DNA of 48,958 nt from NCBI GenBank assembly GCA_964562425.1, contig CAZLTJ010000005.1:1-48958 (forward strand), given 5' to 3'. The notes under the pieces are model-generated. The model did not search any database. It was not told the DNA's origin and saw only the letters and a program-made list of their open reading frames with translations. The DNA comes from JAUWMV01 sp964562425 (GTDB lineage Bacteria; UBP14; UBA6098; B30-G16). Positions 17,715 to 26,583 of the stretch are shown here, piece by piece. Within the stretch, counting starts at the first letter, position 1; each line of letters opens with the position of its first letter. Both the position numbers and the translations under genes were made by a program.

Positions 17715-18803
17715 TCACCAATTAACGGTTACTTTGCTAAGTCCAATTTTTATTTTCTCGCTTAATGGTCCTGCGCGCAATGATTTGAGTTCATTGTGCA
17801 ATAAAGCTATTTTTTCATTGAAATCTGGGATATTTACTCCTAAAGATTTGGCTACTGCAAGACCTGCTATGTTTCCTTCAATCATAGCACTCGAGGCTTC
17901 TTCGATACCAGCAGCATCACCTGCTACATAAATGTTAGGAATATTTGTTCGCATTGTATGATCTCTAAATGGAACATCTCCTCCAAGCATGGGAATGTAT
18001 TTCATTTCTATGCCGGATTGCATTAAAAGCTCAAGAGTCGGATTAAGTCCTACTGCAAGGCATATAGTATCAACAGGAACTTCGATCTCTGAACCGAGTA
18101 TAACCTGAAAGTTCTCGTCAACTTTCGCAATAAATGCTGAATTTACTACTTCATCTCCTCGAGCCTCGATAATGGTGTAATTAGTTAGGATAGGCACACC
18201 CAACCGTCTAATCTTGCTTGCATGAACCCAATATCCACCTATTTTATTTGTAATCTCAACAATTCCTGCAACATTAACACCAGCCTGCATGAGTTGATAG
18301 CTAACAATGAGACCGATATTTCCTGCACCTATCATCAAAACGCGTTCTCCGGGCTTAACTCCGTATACATTCATAAGTGTTTGAACTGCACCTGCACCGT
18401 AAACACCCGGCAAATCATTTCCAGGAAAGGCTATCATTCTCTCGCTTGCGCCTGTGGCAATTAAGATTCTTTTTGGCAGGAATTTTAGCCATTCATTTTC
18501 GTTTCGGACAGCAGTTAAAATCCTGTCCTCATAAAGTCCTGCAGCTGTCGTTCGAAGAAAACACTTAAAATTCTTTCTCATATTAAGTTCTTCAACCATC
18601 TGCTTTCCGATGACAAACCCTCTTATACCAGCTCCTTCCATCTTTGAACCGAAGAATTTGTGGGTTTGCTTAGTAAGTTGACCGCCAAGTGTCAAGCCAT
18701 CATCTAAGAGGTAAGTTTCAATTCCAAAATCAGTAGCACTTAATCCTGCGGTTAATCCTGCTGGACCTCCGCCGATTATCAGGAAATCCACTTCTTGAAC
18801 CAC
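17715..18803 (-). CDS. FAD/NAD(P)-dependent pyridine-nucleotide oxidoreductase
   Basis: A 362-residue two-dinucleotide-binding flavoprotein. The FAD site is FLIIGGGPAGLTAG near the N-terminus, the NAD(P) site GERVLMIGAGNIGL near residue 150, and the FAD-closing motif NIYVAGDAAGIEEAS near residue 300. The string GAGAVQTLMNVYGVKPGE and the EEAS ending match the HcnB / sarcosine-oxidase-alpha / opine-dehydrogenase-type subfamily rather than thioredoxin reductase, and there is no CxxC redox pair. Members of that subfamily normally work with partner subunits, which are absent here. The start is GTG at 18801-18803 with GGAGG five bases upstream. It follows purA by 23 bases, so it is probably co-transcribed. 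The substrate is unknown. Confidence 0.85.
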   Translation of the reverse strand: MVQEVDFLIIGGGPAGLTAGLSATDFGIETYLLDDGLTLGGQLTKQTHKFFGSKMEGAGIRGFVIGKQMVEELNMRKNFKCFLRTTAAGLYEDRILTAVRNENEWLKFLPKRILIATGASERMIAFPGNDLPGVYGAGAVQTLMNVYGVKPGERVLMIGAGNIGLIVSYQLMQAGVNVAGIVEITNKIGGYWVHASKIRRLGVPILTNYTIIEARGDEVVNSAFIAKVDENFQVILGSEIEVPVDTICLAVGLNPTLELLMQSGIEMKYIPMLGGDVPFRDHTMRTNIPNIYVAGDAAGIEEASSAMIEGNIAGLAVAKSLGVNIPDFNEKIALLHNELKSLRAGPLSEKIKIGLSKVTVNW

Positions 18804-18826
18804 TTTAACCTCCGAGAATTTTGAGT

Positions 18827-20107
18827 CTATATTGTTATAATATCTTCTCGATCCGGACCAATGCCAATGAATTTGACAGGTGAGCCAGAAAGCTCTTGAA
18901 TTCGCTTAATGTAAAGTTTTGCGTTCTTTGGAATATCTTCCCATTTTCGAATTTCTGTTATGTTTCCATTAAATCCTTCAAAGTTTTCATAAATAGGCTC
19001 AGCATTTTCTAATTCACTATGTAAAGAAGGAATTTTAAAACGCAAGGATTTGTATTCGACAGCAAATTTTATTGGATTAATACCCGATAATGCATCCAAT
19101 TTAGTAAGAGCAAGTTCATCGATGCCATTAATGCGTGAGGAGTTCTTTAAAATAACTCCATCGAGCCAACCACAACGCCTGGGTCTGCCAGTGGTTGCTC
19201 CGAACTCGTCGGTGTCTTTTTCTCCAGAGCCTCGAAGTTTATCTTGAGTATTTTCGTCACCTTCGGTCGGGAAAGCACCCATGCCCACTCTTGTGCAGAA
19301 TGCTTTTGAAACCCCAACTATCCTGTTGAATAGTCGCAAATCCATACAAAGACTTTCTGCAGAACCGCCAGCTATAGTCTCTGAGCTCGTTACGTACGGA
19401 TAAGTTCCCCAGTTAATAGAGAGCATTGTTCCTTGTGCACCTTCTGCGAGAATTCCGCCTTTCGTTCGGGCTATTTCGTCGAGATACTTGGTTTTATCGA
19501 TTACAATATTTCCTAAAAATTGCATCGATTCTATAAGGTCTTTGGCAACGATTCTCGGTGATTGAAATTCAAAGTTGTAATACTGTGAATATAGCACACC
19601 AACATTCTTAATCCATTTATCTAATTTCTGTTCGATTTGAGGAATGCCGAGAGGTAATTCTCCTATTCTAATTCCAATCCGCAAGGCTTTGTCGCTATAT
19701 GCAGGTCCGATACCTCGAATAGTTGTACCGATTTTGTGATGAGATTCATAAATTTTCTCGATCTGTTTGTGGTAAGGTAATACTATATGTGCTCTTGGAT
19801 CGATAGATAATCTGCTACGCCATTCGATACCTTGACTTTCGAGAGTATGCAATTCTTCTATAAGACTTTGAAGATTAATAACAGTTCCTGCACCCATTAT
19901 GCATTGTTTTTCGGGTCTGAGAATGCCTGTTGGAACTTGATGAAGAACATATCTTTTTCCGTCAATCTCAACAGAATGCCCAGCATTCGCTCCACCCTGG
20001 AATCTTATTATAATTTCCACTGATTTAGAGAGATAGTCTATTATTTTAGCTTTGCCTTCATCTCCCCAAAAGAGCCCAACAACAATGATATTGTCAAGTT
20101 TTGCCAT
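18827..20107 (-). CDS. purA: Adenylosuccinate synthetase
   Basis: Catalyses GTP-dependent condensation of IMP and aspartate in AMP synthesis. At 426 residues it is the standard length. Conserved elements: GDEGK with the catalytic Asp, NAGHS with the catalytic His, LHQVPTGIL, the IMP loop RGIGPAYSDKALR, EGAQGTML, YPYVTSS, the Arg-rich GATTGRPRRCGWLD, LALTKLD, and the C-terminal FIGIGPDRE. The N-terminal P-loop reads GLFWGDEGKAKI where nearly all family members have QWGDEGKG, that is Gln to Phe and Gly to Ala. The ribosome site GAGGAA supports the ATG. It heads the minus-strand unit with the oxidoreductase and lipoprotein. Confidence 0.95.
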   Translation of the reverse strand: MAKLDNIIVVGLFWGDEGKAKIIDYLSKSVEIIIRFQGGANAGHSVEIDGKRYVLHQVPTGILRPEKQCIMGAGTVINLQSLIEELHTLESQGIEWRSRLSIDPRAHIVLPYHKQIEKIYESHHKIGTTIRGIGPAYSDKALRIGIRIGELPLGIPQIEQKLDKWIKNVGVLYSQYYNFEFQSPRIVAKDLIESMQFLGNIVIDKTKYLDEIARTKGGILAEGAQGTMLSINWGTYPYVTSSETIAGGSAESLCMDLRLFNRIVGVSKAFCTRVGMGAFPTEGDENTQDKLRGSGEKDTDEFGATTGRPRRCGWLDGVILKNSSRINGIDELALTKLDALSGINPIKFAVEYKSLRFKIPSLHSELENAEPIYENFEGFNGNITEIRKWEDIPKNAKLYIKRIQELSGSPVKFIGIGPDREDIITI

Positions 20108-20258
20108 GAAATATTCCTCATTTCGTTAATGCTCTACCAAAATTTATTATAATAGCCTTTATCCTACACTGGGCAAAGATAAAAAGATTTATAAATATTA
20201 AAATTTTTTATCAAATGTATTTTGGGGTTTAAATCCGATAAAATTATGGATAAGACAT

Positions 20259-20396
20259 ATGCGATTTTTACATGATTTCTTGCCAGTTAATAAATTTAAT
20301 GGCTTTAGTGTTTATTTCTGTCTCGTAATAAATCTAATGCTTATTGCGTTATGGAGTTTTTTTGTTAGAGAACGTGTTTTCTATTTTTTGGTGTGA
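20259..20396 (+). CDS. Possible small membrane protein (45 residues)
   Basis: The 325-base gap between purA and the OmpA gene contains one short open frame, MRFLHDFLPVNKFNG then a hydrophobic stretch SVYFCLVINLMLIALWSFFV and a basic tail VRERVF. One transmembrane segment is plausible. The ribosome site (GGATAAG) is weak and there is no support from neighbours, so it may be chance. I see nothing else in the gap. Confidence 0.22.
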   Translation: MRFLHDFLPVNKFNGFSVYFCLVINLMLIALWSFFVRERVFYFLV

Positions 20397-20432
20397 TAAT
20401 ATTAATTATTTAGCAAGATTAAAAAGTTCATA

Positions 20433-21724
20433 TTAATTCGAGGATTGAGGTCCAAGATTATCTAAAGTAAAAACGATTCTTCGGTTCCTTTTCATAGCCT
20501 CAGAACCATATTTATTTATTATTGGATTTTTTTCTCCCATTGGTTCGAAGCTTATTGTTTCGCTTTTTACTCCTTGGTTTAAGAAAAATTCACTAATCTT
20601 ATCGCCGATTTTTTTTGCTCTCATATGGTTATTTGCGGGACTTCCTTCAATATCGGTATAAATTCTGGCAGTGATTTTTTGTTCTGGATATGCTCGAAGC
20701 CTTAATGCTATATGTTGAAGAATGTTAAGTGCGGTTGCTGTAATTTCTAAAGAGTTATTATATAGATTATCTACAATTTCAGTTTCTATTGGTGGAACTC
20801 TCGGGCATCCGAATCTATCTACTTCGAAACCTGTTGGTGTCTTGGGACACAGATCAAGACCGTCGATAACACCATCTTCGTCGGTATCACGGGGGCATCC
20901 AATAATATCCACAATTGCCCCTACTGGCGTTAAATCGCATGAATCTGCAAAATCTGGTACACCATCCATATCAGTGTCACTTGGGCAACCTGTTGAGTCC
21001 ACATTGATATGACCAGGTGTATCGGGACATCGGTCAACCCCATCAAAGACACCATCACCGTCGCTGTCTGTTGGACATCCAAAGGAATCGATTAAAGCAG
21101 GCATTGGAGTTTCCGGACACTGATCGATTCCATCATAAACACCATCCCCGTCCGAGTCTATAGAACAACCGAATTTGCTTACGAAAGCGCCTTCTGGGGT
21201 ATTGGGGCATTTGTCCGATTTATCAGGGATCCAATCCTTATCACTGTCCTTAAACCCAATTCTGTATTCAATTCCAGCTGTTAGCCCTACTTCGAAATTC
21301 TCTTCGTTTTTAAAAGGCATTGCTATCCTTGTTCCCACATTAACATGAAATTTGGATGAAAGAAAATATCTCTGATGTGGAAGATGGTGCATTAGTAGTA
21401 ATAAAAAATGGTAAAATAGAAAGTAGAAGTGTTATNNNNNNNNNNCTTGTTTATTCTTATTCCCACGATTGGAGAAACATCGGTTCCGAAATGTTTTGAA
21501 AATGGGATGCTATATTTCACAAGAATTTCAGGTGCAATAAATCCTTCTTTCTTTAATGCTGCGTTAATAGCAACTCCAGGAGTTAATCTTGATTTTAATC
21601 CAAACCAGCCCAAACTGTATATTTCGCCATGTTTATTGAGAACGATTCCAGTTTCAAGCGAAAGATCAGCATATGCGCTACTTACTATTGTTAGCAGTAA
21701 AGTAATTTTTAGTAAAATTTTCAT
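20433..21724 (-). CDS. OmpA family protein with TSP3 calcium-binding repeats (split by assembly gap)
   Basis: One gene interrupted by the 10-N gap. The N-terminal part (21724 to 21446) has a signal peptide MKILLKITLLLTIVSSAYA and beta-barrel strands. After the gap come the last strands (FHVNVGTRIAMPF, VGLTAGIEYRIGF), then five thrombospondin type-3 repeats of the form DSDGDGVxDxxDxCPxTP, which bind Ca2+. A C-terminal OmpA peptidoglycan-binding domain follows, with RIYTDIEGSPANN, MRAKKIGD and GSEAMKRNRRIVF. It likely tethers the outer membrane to peptidoglycan. The true length is unknown because the gap size is probably nominal. A downstream ATG at 21390-21392 gives an apparent shorter ORF that I regard as an artefact. 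The ATG at 21724 is preferred over one 30 bases upstream because it starts the signal peptide. Confidence 0.85.
21436..21445. other. Assembly gap (10 N)
   Basis: Ten unknown bases inside the barrel region of the OmpA gene. The uniform length suggests a scaffolding placeholder. A stop codon in the downstream frame directly after the gap indicates poor contig-end sequence or a gap size that is not 10. Confidence 0.95.
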
Positions 21725-21987
21725 ATTTTCATAAATATTGCATATTGTATCCATGCAGTTTAAATATCAAAACAATTTTCTCATATAATAAATTAATTGT
21801 AAAAATACAATAATATATGAGTTAAGGACAGAAAAATTTAAATACAATTAAAAAATTAAAAGTACTATGTTTACCATAGACACCTAAAATATTAACTTTT
21901 AAATGAATTCTTAAAATACACTAACTATTATAAAGTAATATGTTTTAGAGAATAATTAAGAGAGAAAAGCAAAATTGTACTTGCCAG

Positions 21988-23325
21988 TCAGCCAGATATG
22001 CTTCTAAAGGCTTTTTTTATTAACTCCTTTGCATTCGATTCATCGGAATCTTCAACAATAAAACGAATTATAGGTTCTGTGTTTGAAGGTCGTATATGTA
22101 TGAATCCGCTATCGTAACCAACCCATATACCATCATCATAATGAACATTACTATCCGAAAAATATTTTAAGATACTCCTTTCTATATTATAAAAGTTTCC
22201 ACTAAAAGGCATTCTTTTCTTAAACATGAATCTTTTTGGAAATATCGAAACAAGTTCGGAAACTTTTTTCCCTGTTTTAGCCATTAAAGTGAGAATAATT
22301 GCTGCTGCTGTGGTTGCATCTCTTACAGGATGCATTTCAGGAATGATAACGCCACCATTGCCTTCCCCACCTATTATTGCGTTTTTCTCGAGCATTAATT
22401 TGCTGACGTGATACTCACCAACCGGTGTGCGATGAACTTTTACACCGTGTTCTCTTGCAATATCATCAATCATCATGCTTGTTGAAAAATTGACAACGCA
22501 ATCACTATGTTTTTCTGAGAAAACATGTAATGCTGCTAATGCTAAGGTATATTCCTCACTAATGGGAGCACCAGTTTCGTCGACTAAAGCAAGTCGATCA
22601 GCATCGGGGTCGGTAGCTAACCCAAGACATGCTCCTGTTGTTCGAACTAACTCTGAAAGCATTTCAAGGTTTCTGGGGGTAGGTTCAGGTTCATGAATAA
22701 AATTCCCATCCATTGCAGTTCCAATTGCTACTGTCTTAACTTCCAGGTTTGAGAGCATTGGAAGAATTGTTGCTGGTCCTGCACCACCGCAACCGTCATA
22801 AGCTACTAGAAATTTTGAATCCTTGATCGCTTTTGCATCTACATAGGGTAGCTCGAGAATTCTATCAAGGTGCAACTGAATACAATCCGTTTTTGAAGAA
22901 GTTTTACCTACTTTTGAATGTATTGCATATTCAGGAGTTTCAAATTTGCTTGATTCTACAGAATTCCAGAATTTCACAGGTAAAAACATACCTTCGGAAT
23001 TGAAAAGCTTAAGTGCGTTCCATTGTTCAGGATTATGTGAAGCTGTTATCGCAATCCCACCCGCTGCACCAGAGTGTTTTACGCAAAGTCCAATCGATGG
23101 TGTGGGAAGTATTCCCAGCAAAACAACGTTCCTTCCTAATAAACGAAGATACCCTTCGAGAAGTTTTTCTATCGCCTTTCCGGATGGTCGTGGGTCGCGA
23201 CCTATTAATATCTTGCCTTTAGGTAAATATTGTGAAAAAGCACTAACAATTCTCAGGATTTCAGTTGGTGTTAATGATTCTCCTACAATTCCTCTGGCTC
23301 CGGATATTGATAGCATAAGACCCAT
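21988..23325 (-). CDS. glmM: Phosphoglucosamine mutase / phosphomannomutase family
   Basis: Alpha-D-phosphohexomutase of about 445 residues, most likely converting glucosamine-6-phosphate to glucosamine-1-phosphate for peptidoglycan and lipopolysaccharide. Seen: the substrate start LSISGARGIVGESLTP, the phosphoserine loop ITASHNP, the metal loop DPDADRLALVD, the sugar-binding GEGNGGVIIPEMHPVRD and the phosphate-binding SNTEPIIRFIVE. The ATG at 23323-23325 is chosen because AGGAGG lies seven bases upstream; an in-frame start further out overlaps accA. Its start is one base after the accA stop, so the two genes are translationally linked. The sub-specificity (GlcN versus Man/Glc) cannot be settled by motif alone. 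Confidence 0.9.
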   Translation of the reverse strand: MGLMLSISGARGIVGESLTPTEILRIVSAFSQYLPKGKILIGRDPRPSGKAIEKLLEGYLRLLGRNVVLLGILPTPSIGLCVKHSGAAGGIAITASHNPEQWNALKLFNSEGMFLPVKFWNSVESSKFETPEYAIHSKVGKTSSKTDCIQLHLDRILELPYVDAKAIKDSKFLVAYDGCGGAGPATILPMLSNLEVKTVAIGTAMDGNFIHEPEPTPRNLEMLSELVRTTGACLGLATDPDADRLALVDETGAPISEEYTLALAALHVFSEKHSDCVVNFSTSMMIDDIAREHGVKVHRTPVGEYHVSKLMLEKNAIIGGEGNGGVIIPEMHPVRDATTAAAIILTLMAKTGKKVSELVSIFPKRFMFKKRMPFSGNFYNIERSILKYFSDSNVHYDDGIWVGYDSGFIHIRPSNTEPIIRFIVEDSDESNAKELIKKAFRSISG

Positions 23326-23326
23326 G

Positions 23327-24289
23327 TCAGACCTCCTTGAACACACCCATCCGTCGATATTTTTCTATCCTAAGCCTTAAAAGCTCATCTATAGGAATTG
23401 TTATTAAATCTTCAATTTTCTGGGTGATTGCAGTTTCGAGATTTTTAGCAGCTGTTGTGTAATCGGAATGTGCACCCCCAGGAGGTTCCGGAATTATTTC
23501 GTCGATTACACCAAGATCCAATAGATCGTAAGCATTAATTTTTAAGGCTTCTGCAGATTGGGGTGCTGCTGTTTTGTCTCGAAATAGGATCGCTGCACAT
23601 CCCTCTGGTGAGATTACAGAATACCAAGCATTCTCGAACATAAGAATTACATCGCCGACCCCGATTCCCAACGCTCCTCCCGATGCACCTTCACCGATAA
23701 TAGATATTACAATTGGTGTTTTTAGTCTTGACATTTCGCGAATATTCTTGGCAATTGCTTCTGCTTGTCCGCGTTCCTCTGCACCAATACCGGGGTAAGC
23801 TCCGGGAGTGTCGATTAGAATCACAACTGGTAATCTAAACTTCTCTGAAAGTTTCATTGCTCGTAAGGCTTTTCGGTAACCCTCAGGATGCATCATTCCG
23901 AAATTGCGTTTAATATTTTCATTGGCATCATGCCCCTTTTGCTGACCGACAACAACGACTCTATGTTTACCAATCGAAGCAAAACCGGTTACCACAGCTG
24001 GATCATCCCTAAAATTTCTGTCTCCATGAATTTCAATAAAATTTGTAGATATCCGGTTAAGAAAATCTAATGTATTTGGCCTTCTGGGATGTCGAGCAAC
24101 CTGAACCCTTTCCCATCTGCTAAGGTTTTTAAATATGTCTACTTTAAGTTTATCTAGTCGATTTTCAAGTGAAATTATCTCACTATTAAGGTTAACGCCA
24201 TCGCGGGAGGCTATGGCTTTCATTTCTTCTATCTTTTTCTGCAATTCAACAATGGGTCTTTCAAAATGTAATGTGAATTCCGGAGGCAT
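23327..24289 (-). CDS. accA: Acetyl-CoA carboxylase carboxyltransferase subunit alpha
   Basis: Transfers carboxyl from biotin to acetyl-CoA together with AccD, making malonyl-CoA for fatty-acid synthesis. At 320 residues it has the usual length. The N-terminal coiled helix (LQKKIEEMKAIA) is followed by RHPRRPNTLDFL, DRNFRDDPAVVTGFA, VVGQQKGHDANENIKRNFGM, the oxyanion and CoA segments PVVILIDTPGAYPGIGAEERG and GEGASGGALGIGVGD, and the SPEGCAAILFRD motif. AccD is not in the window. The ribosome site GAGAGGA precedes the ATG. It is followed directly by glmM, an envelope-precursor pairing. Confidence 0.97.
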   Translation of the reverse strand: MPPEFTLHFERPIVELQKKIEEMKAIASRDGVNLNSEIISLENRLDKLKVDIFKNLSRWERVQVARHPRRPNTLDFLNRISTNFIEIHGDRNFRDDPAVVTGFASIGKHRVVVVGQQKGHDANENIKRNFGMMHPEGYRKALRAMKLSEKFRLPVVILIDTPGAYPGIGAEERGQAEAIAKNIREMSRLKTPIVISIIGEGASGGALGIGVGDVILMFENAWYSVISPEGCAAILFRDKTAAPQSAEALKINAYDLLDLGVIDEIIPEPPGGAHSDYTTAAKNLETAITQKIEDLITIPIDELLRLRIEKYRRMGVFKEV

Positions 24290-24403
24290 ATTATCCTCTC
24301 ACTGATTAGTTAGATTTCTGTTGAACAAAGAAAAATAAAATATAAAAAAAGTATTGCAAGTAATTTACTAACATGTAATTGTATTAAATATAAAAATAGA
24401 TTC

Positions 24404-24432
24404 TTGACTTTATGAGTTGAAATAGTTATTAA
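24404..24432 (+). promoter_or_regulatory. Promoter of the SRP RNA gene
   Basis: TTGACT (24404-24409) and TATTAA (24427-24432) are separated by 17 bases. The predicted start lies a few bases before the 5' end of the folded RNA at 24450. Confidence 0.65.
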
Positions 24433-24449
24433 GTTTAGTGGAAATTATA

Positions 24450-24724
24450 GGTCCGTGCTAAGCGGGGGGTTGCCGGTCTCCTGTACCCGAAACCCGGCAT
24501 ATGCGGGGCTGAATTCCATCTCTGAGGTTTACCTCTCTGTGGAGAGTTTGGGTGGTGGTAATGTTAATGTCCAGGTCCTGCGCAAGTAACACTATCTGAA
24601 TCCCGCCAGGCCTGGGAGGGAGCAACGGTAGGGTAAGTAGTTCCTGTGCCGTAGGGTAGCTTGTTCGGAGTTGCTTAAGCTCGAACACCATGGAAAAGGG
24701 AGTCGAGGAAAAGGTGCACGGACC
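24450..24724 (+). ncRNA. ffs: Signal recognition particle RNA, large bacterial type
   Basis: A 275-base RNA whose ends pair perfectly: GGTCCGTGC (24450-24458) with GCACGGACC (24716-24724). The 5' part (TGCTAAGCGGGGGGTTGCCG, GTCTCCTGTACCCGAAACCC, GGGGCTGAATTCC) matches the Alu domain of large bacterial SRP RNA. The S-domain core CCGCCAGGCCTGGGAGGGAG followed by CAACGG is the Ffh-binding hairpin. Its tetraloop is GGGA with a U-G closing pair, where GGAA is the common form. It guides Ffh-bound ribosomes to the membrane. A good promoter lies upstream and a TPR gene 32 bases downstream. The ORF antisense to it is not a gene. Confidence 0.93.
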
Positions 24725-24756
24725 AATTAAGCTAACTTTTTAAAGGAGAAAGAATC

Positions 24757-25614
24757 ATGCTCCCGTATATTGGAGCTATACTTATTGTGGTCGGACTTGT
24801 TGTTATTACATTCATTCTTTGGAATATGAAAAAACATCCAAAGATGGATTCTACTGCTGAGGAAGATCAGCAAAGAATTCAATTTGCACTATCGATAATT
24901 GAAGGATTACCGGAACAAGATGATATCTCTTCTGTATTGCTTGCCGAGGAACCAATTTTGGTGAAATTATCGAAAGGTTTTGATATTTTGTTAGCCGCAA
25001 ACCGTATTCCAGCTGCAGAACAAATTGCCAAGCTAATCATTGAGATCGATCAGGATTCTCCTGCCGGACATATGAGGCTTGGACTTACTGCTATGAGACG
25101 CGGGAATTTTGAAAAAGCTAAGGATGAATTCAAAATTGCACTTGACAACGACTTAGGACTTATCAGAGCTTTGAATAATTTGGCTTATATTTTAAATTAC
25201 CAGAAAAAATTTACAGAGACAATTGAATTAATGGAACCTTATACGGCAAGTATTATGGATAATACAGTGTCAATTGTGAATCTAGCTATTGCATATTACC
25301 ATGAAGAAAAACCTCGAAAAGCATATTGGCTTCTTAATTCAGCATACAAACAAGAACCTCGTATTCCTGAAATTCATTTGTATATGGGACATTGCTTAAT
25401 AAAGTTGGGTGAAAATGAGAAAGCAAAACTTGCATATAAACGGTATAAAATATTAGTTTCAGAAGTCGAAAAACCAGGAATAGAGCAGGAAATAATCGAA
25501 ACACAAGAAGAAACTCTTGCAGGTTCTTTGGATAGTAATCCAGAATCAAAAACCATTAAAAGCGACGAAGATGAGAGCCCATCAGCTGATGACTTATTAG
25601 AATTTATGAAGTAA
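24757..25614 (+). CDS. Membrane-anchored TPR protein
   Basis: A 285-residue protein with an N-terminal membrane anchor (about residues 3-24, GAILIVVGLVVITFILWNM), then helical repeats. Recognisable TPR units lie between about residues 85 and 225 (for example GHMRLGLTAMRRGNFEKAKD, ALNNLAYILNYQKKFTETIE, IHLYMGHCLIKLGENEKAKL). The last 45 residues are acidic and probably disordered. It likely acts as a scaffold on the inner-membrane cytoplasmic face; the partner is unknown. The AAAGGAGA site precedes the ATG, which lies just after the SRP RNA, so read-through from that promoter is possible. Confidence 0.82.
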   Translation: MLPYIGAILIVVGLVVITFILWNMKKHPKMDSTAEEDQQRIQFALSIIEGLPEQDDISSVLLAEEPILVKLSKGFDILLAANRIPAAEQIAKLIIEIDQDSPAGHMRLGLTAMRRGNFEKAKDEFKIALDNDLGLIRALNNLAYILNYQKKFTETIELMEPYTASIMDNTVSIVNLAIAYYHEEKPRKAYWLLNSAYKQEPRIPEIHLYMGHCLIKLGENEKAKLAYKRYKILVSEVEKPGIEQEIIETQEETLAGSLDSNPESKTIKSDEDESPSADDLLEFMK

Positions 25615-25798
25615 ATTTGTTACCAATAAAAAAATATGATTTGAATTCTTCATTTGTTAATCTTATATATTTTAGTGAATTGTTCTTCAAAAATTGCCCG
25701 AGAATTTTATTTCAGGATATTATTATGTTTACAAATTGTGTATATTTCTCAATTGGATTTTTATTTGCAAATTAATGTTTTGATTATGGAGGAAAACA

Positions 25799-26557
25799 TT
25801 GGCTATTCTTATTGTTAACGATGATGGTGTTAACGCTGTTGGAATAAATGTACTTGCTAAAAGAATCAGTAGGGATTATGAAACGATTATCGTTGCACCG
25901 GACAGGGAACAAAGTTCTGTGGGACATGCTATTACCCTGTCTACACCCTTAAGAATTAATTATTTAGGCAACGATAAAAACATTAAGAAATATTGTATAA
26001 ATGGAACTCCTGCAGACTGCGTAAAACTTGCTCTTAAGGTCATTCTTAAGGGAAAACCAGACTTATTGATTTCAGGAATAAATCATGGTTACAATCTTGG
26101 AGTATCACTGATATACTCGGGTACTGTTTCGGCGGCAACTGAGGGTACAATGCTTAAAATACCATCGATTGCTGTTTCTCTTGGGTCAACATATAAAGAT
26201 GTGGATTTTGCACCATCTGCAGAGACTGCATTCATAATTGGGAAAAAAGTGTTAGAAAATGGTTTACCAACTGGGGTTTTCCTAAATGTTAATGTTCCTT
26301 TGAAACCTTTAGATGAACTCAAAGGATATAAAATAACGCGTCAGGCTGATTCATATTTTGATGACTTTTTCGAGAAACGAATTGATCCGCAAGGCAGTGC
26401 ATATTTTTGGATTAGCGGGATACTGGTTAATATGGATTCTGGAATTGATACCGACATTGCTGCAGTGAAGGAAGGATATGTTTCTATTACACCTGTAAAA
26501 TACGATCTAACTGAAAAGTCGGTTATGGCATCTCTTTCTAAATGGTTGGAGACATAA
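25799..26557 (+). CDS. surE: 5'/3'-nucleotidase SurE
   Basis: A metal-dependent phosphatase acting on nucleoside monophosphates (and exopolyphosphate in some species). At 252 residues it is a typical length. Active-site elements: AILIVNDDGVNAVGI at the N-terminus with the metal Asp pair, EQSSVGHAITL, NGTPADCVKLAL, SGINHGYNLG with the metal Asn, and YSGTVSAATEG. The start is TTG at 25799-25801, set by the strong GGAGG eight bases upstream, since the NDDG motif must lie at the very N-terminus. It is the first gene of a run into rfbD. The 184 bases before it hold nothing I recognise. Confidence 0.95.
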   Translation: MAILIVNDDGVNAVGINVLAKRISRDYETIIVAPDREQSSVGHAITLSTPLRINYLGNDKNIKKYCINGTPADCVKLALKVILKGKPDLLISGINHGYNLGVSLIYSGTVSAATEGTMLKIPSIAVSLGSTYKDVDFAPSAETAFIIGKKVLENGLPTGVFLNVNVPLKPLDELKGYKITRQADSYFDDFFEKRIDPQGSAYFWISGILVNMDSGIDTDIAAVKEGYVSITPVKYDLTEKSVMASLSKWLET

Positions 26558-26583
26558 AAGAGAATTAACGGTAAGGAAAGACA

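Noticed and set aside
21392..21754. 120-codon ORF ending in TSTFYFTIFYYY
   Set aside because: Its end reads across the N gap in an arbitrary frame; the real gene continues in another frame as the OmpA gene.
24458..24691. 77-codon minus-strand ORF
   Set aside because: It lies wholly antisense to the SRP RNA and has no ribosome site.
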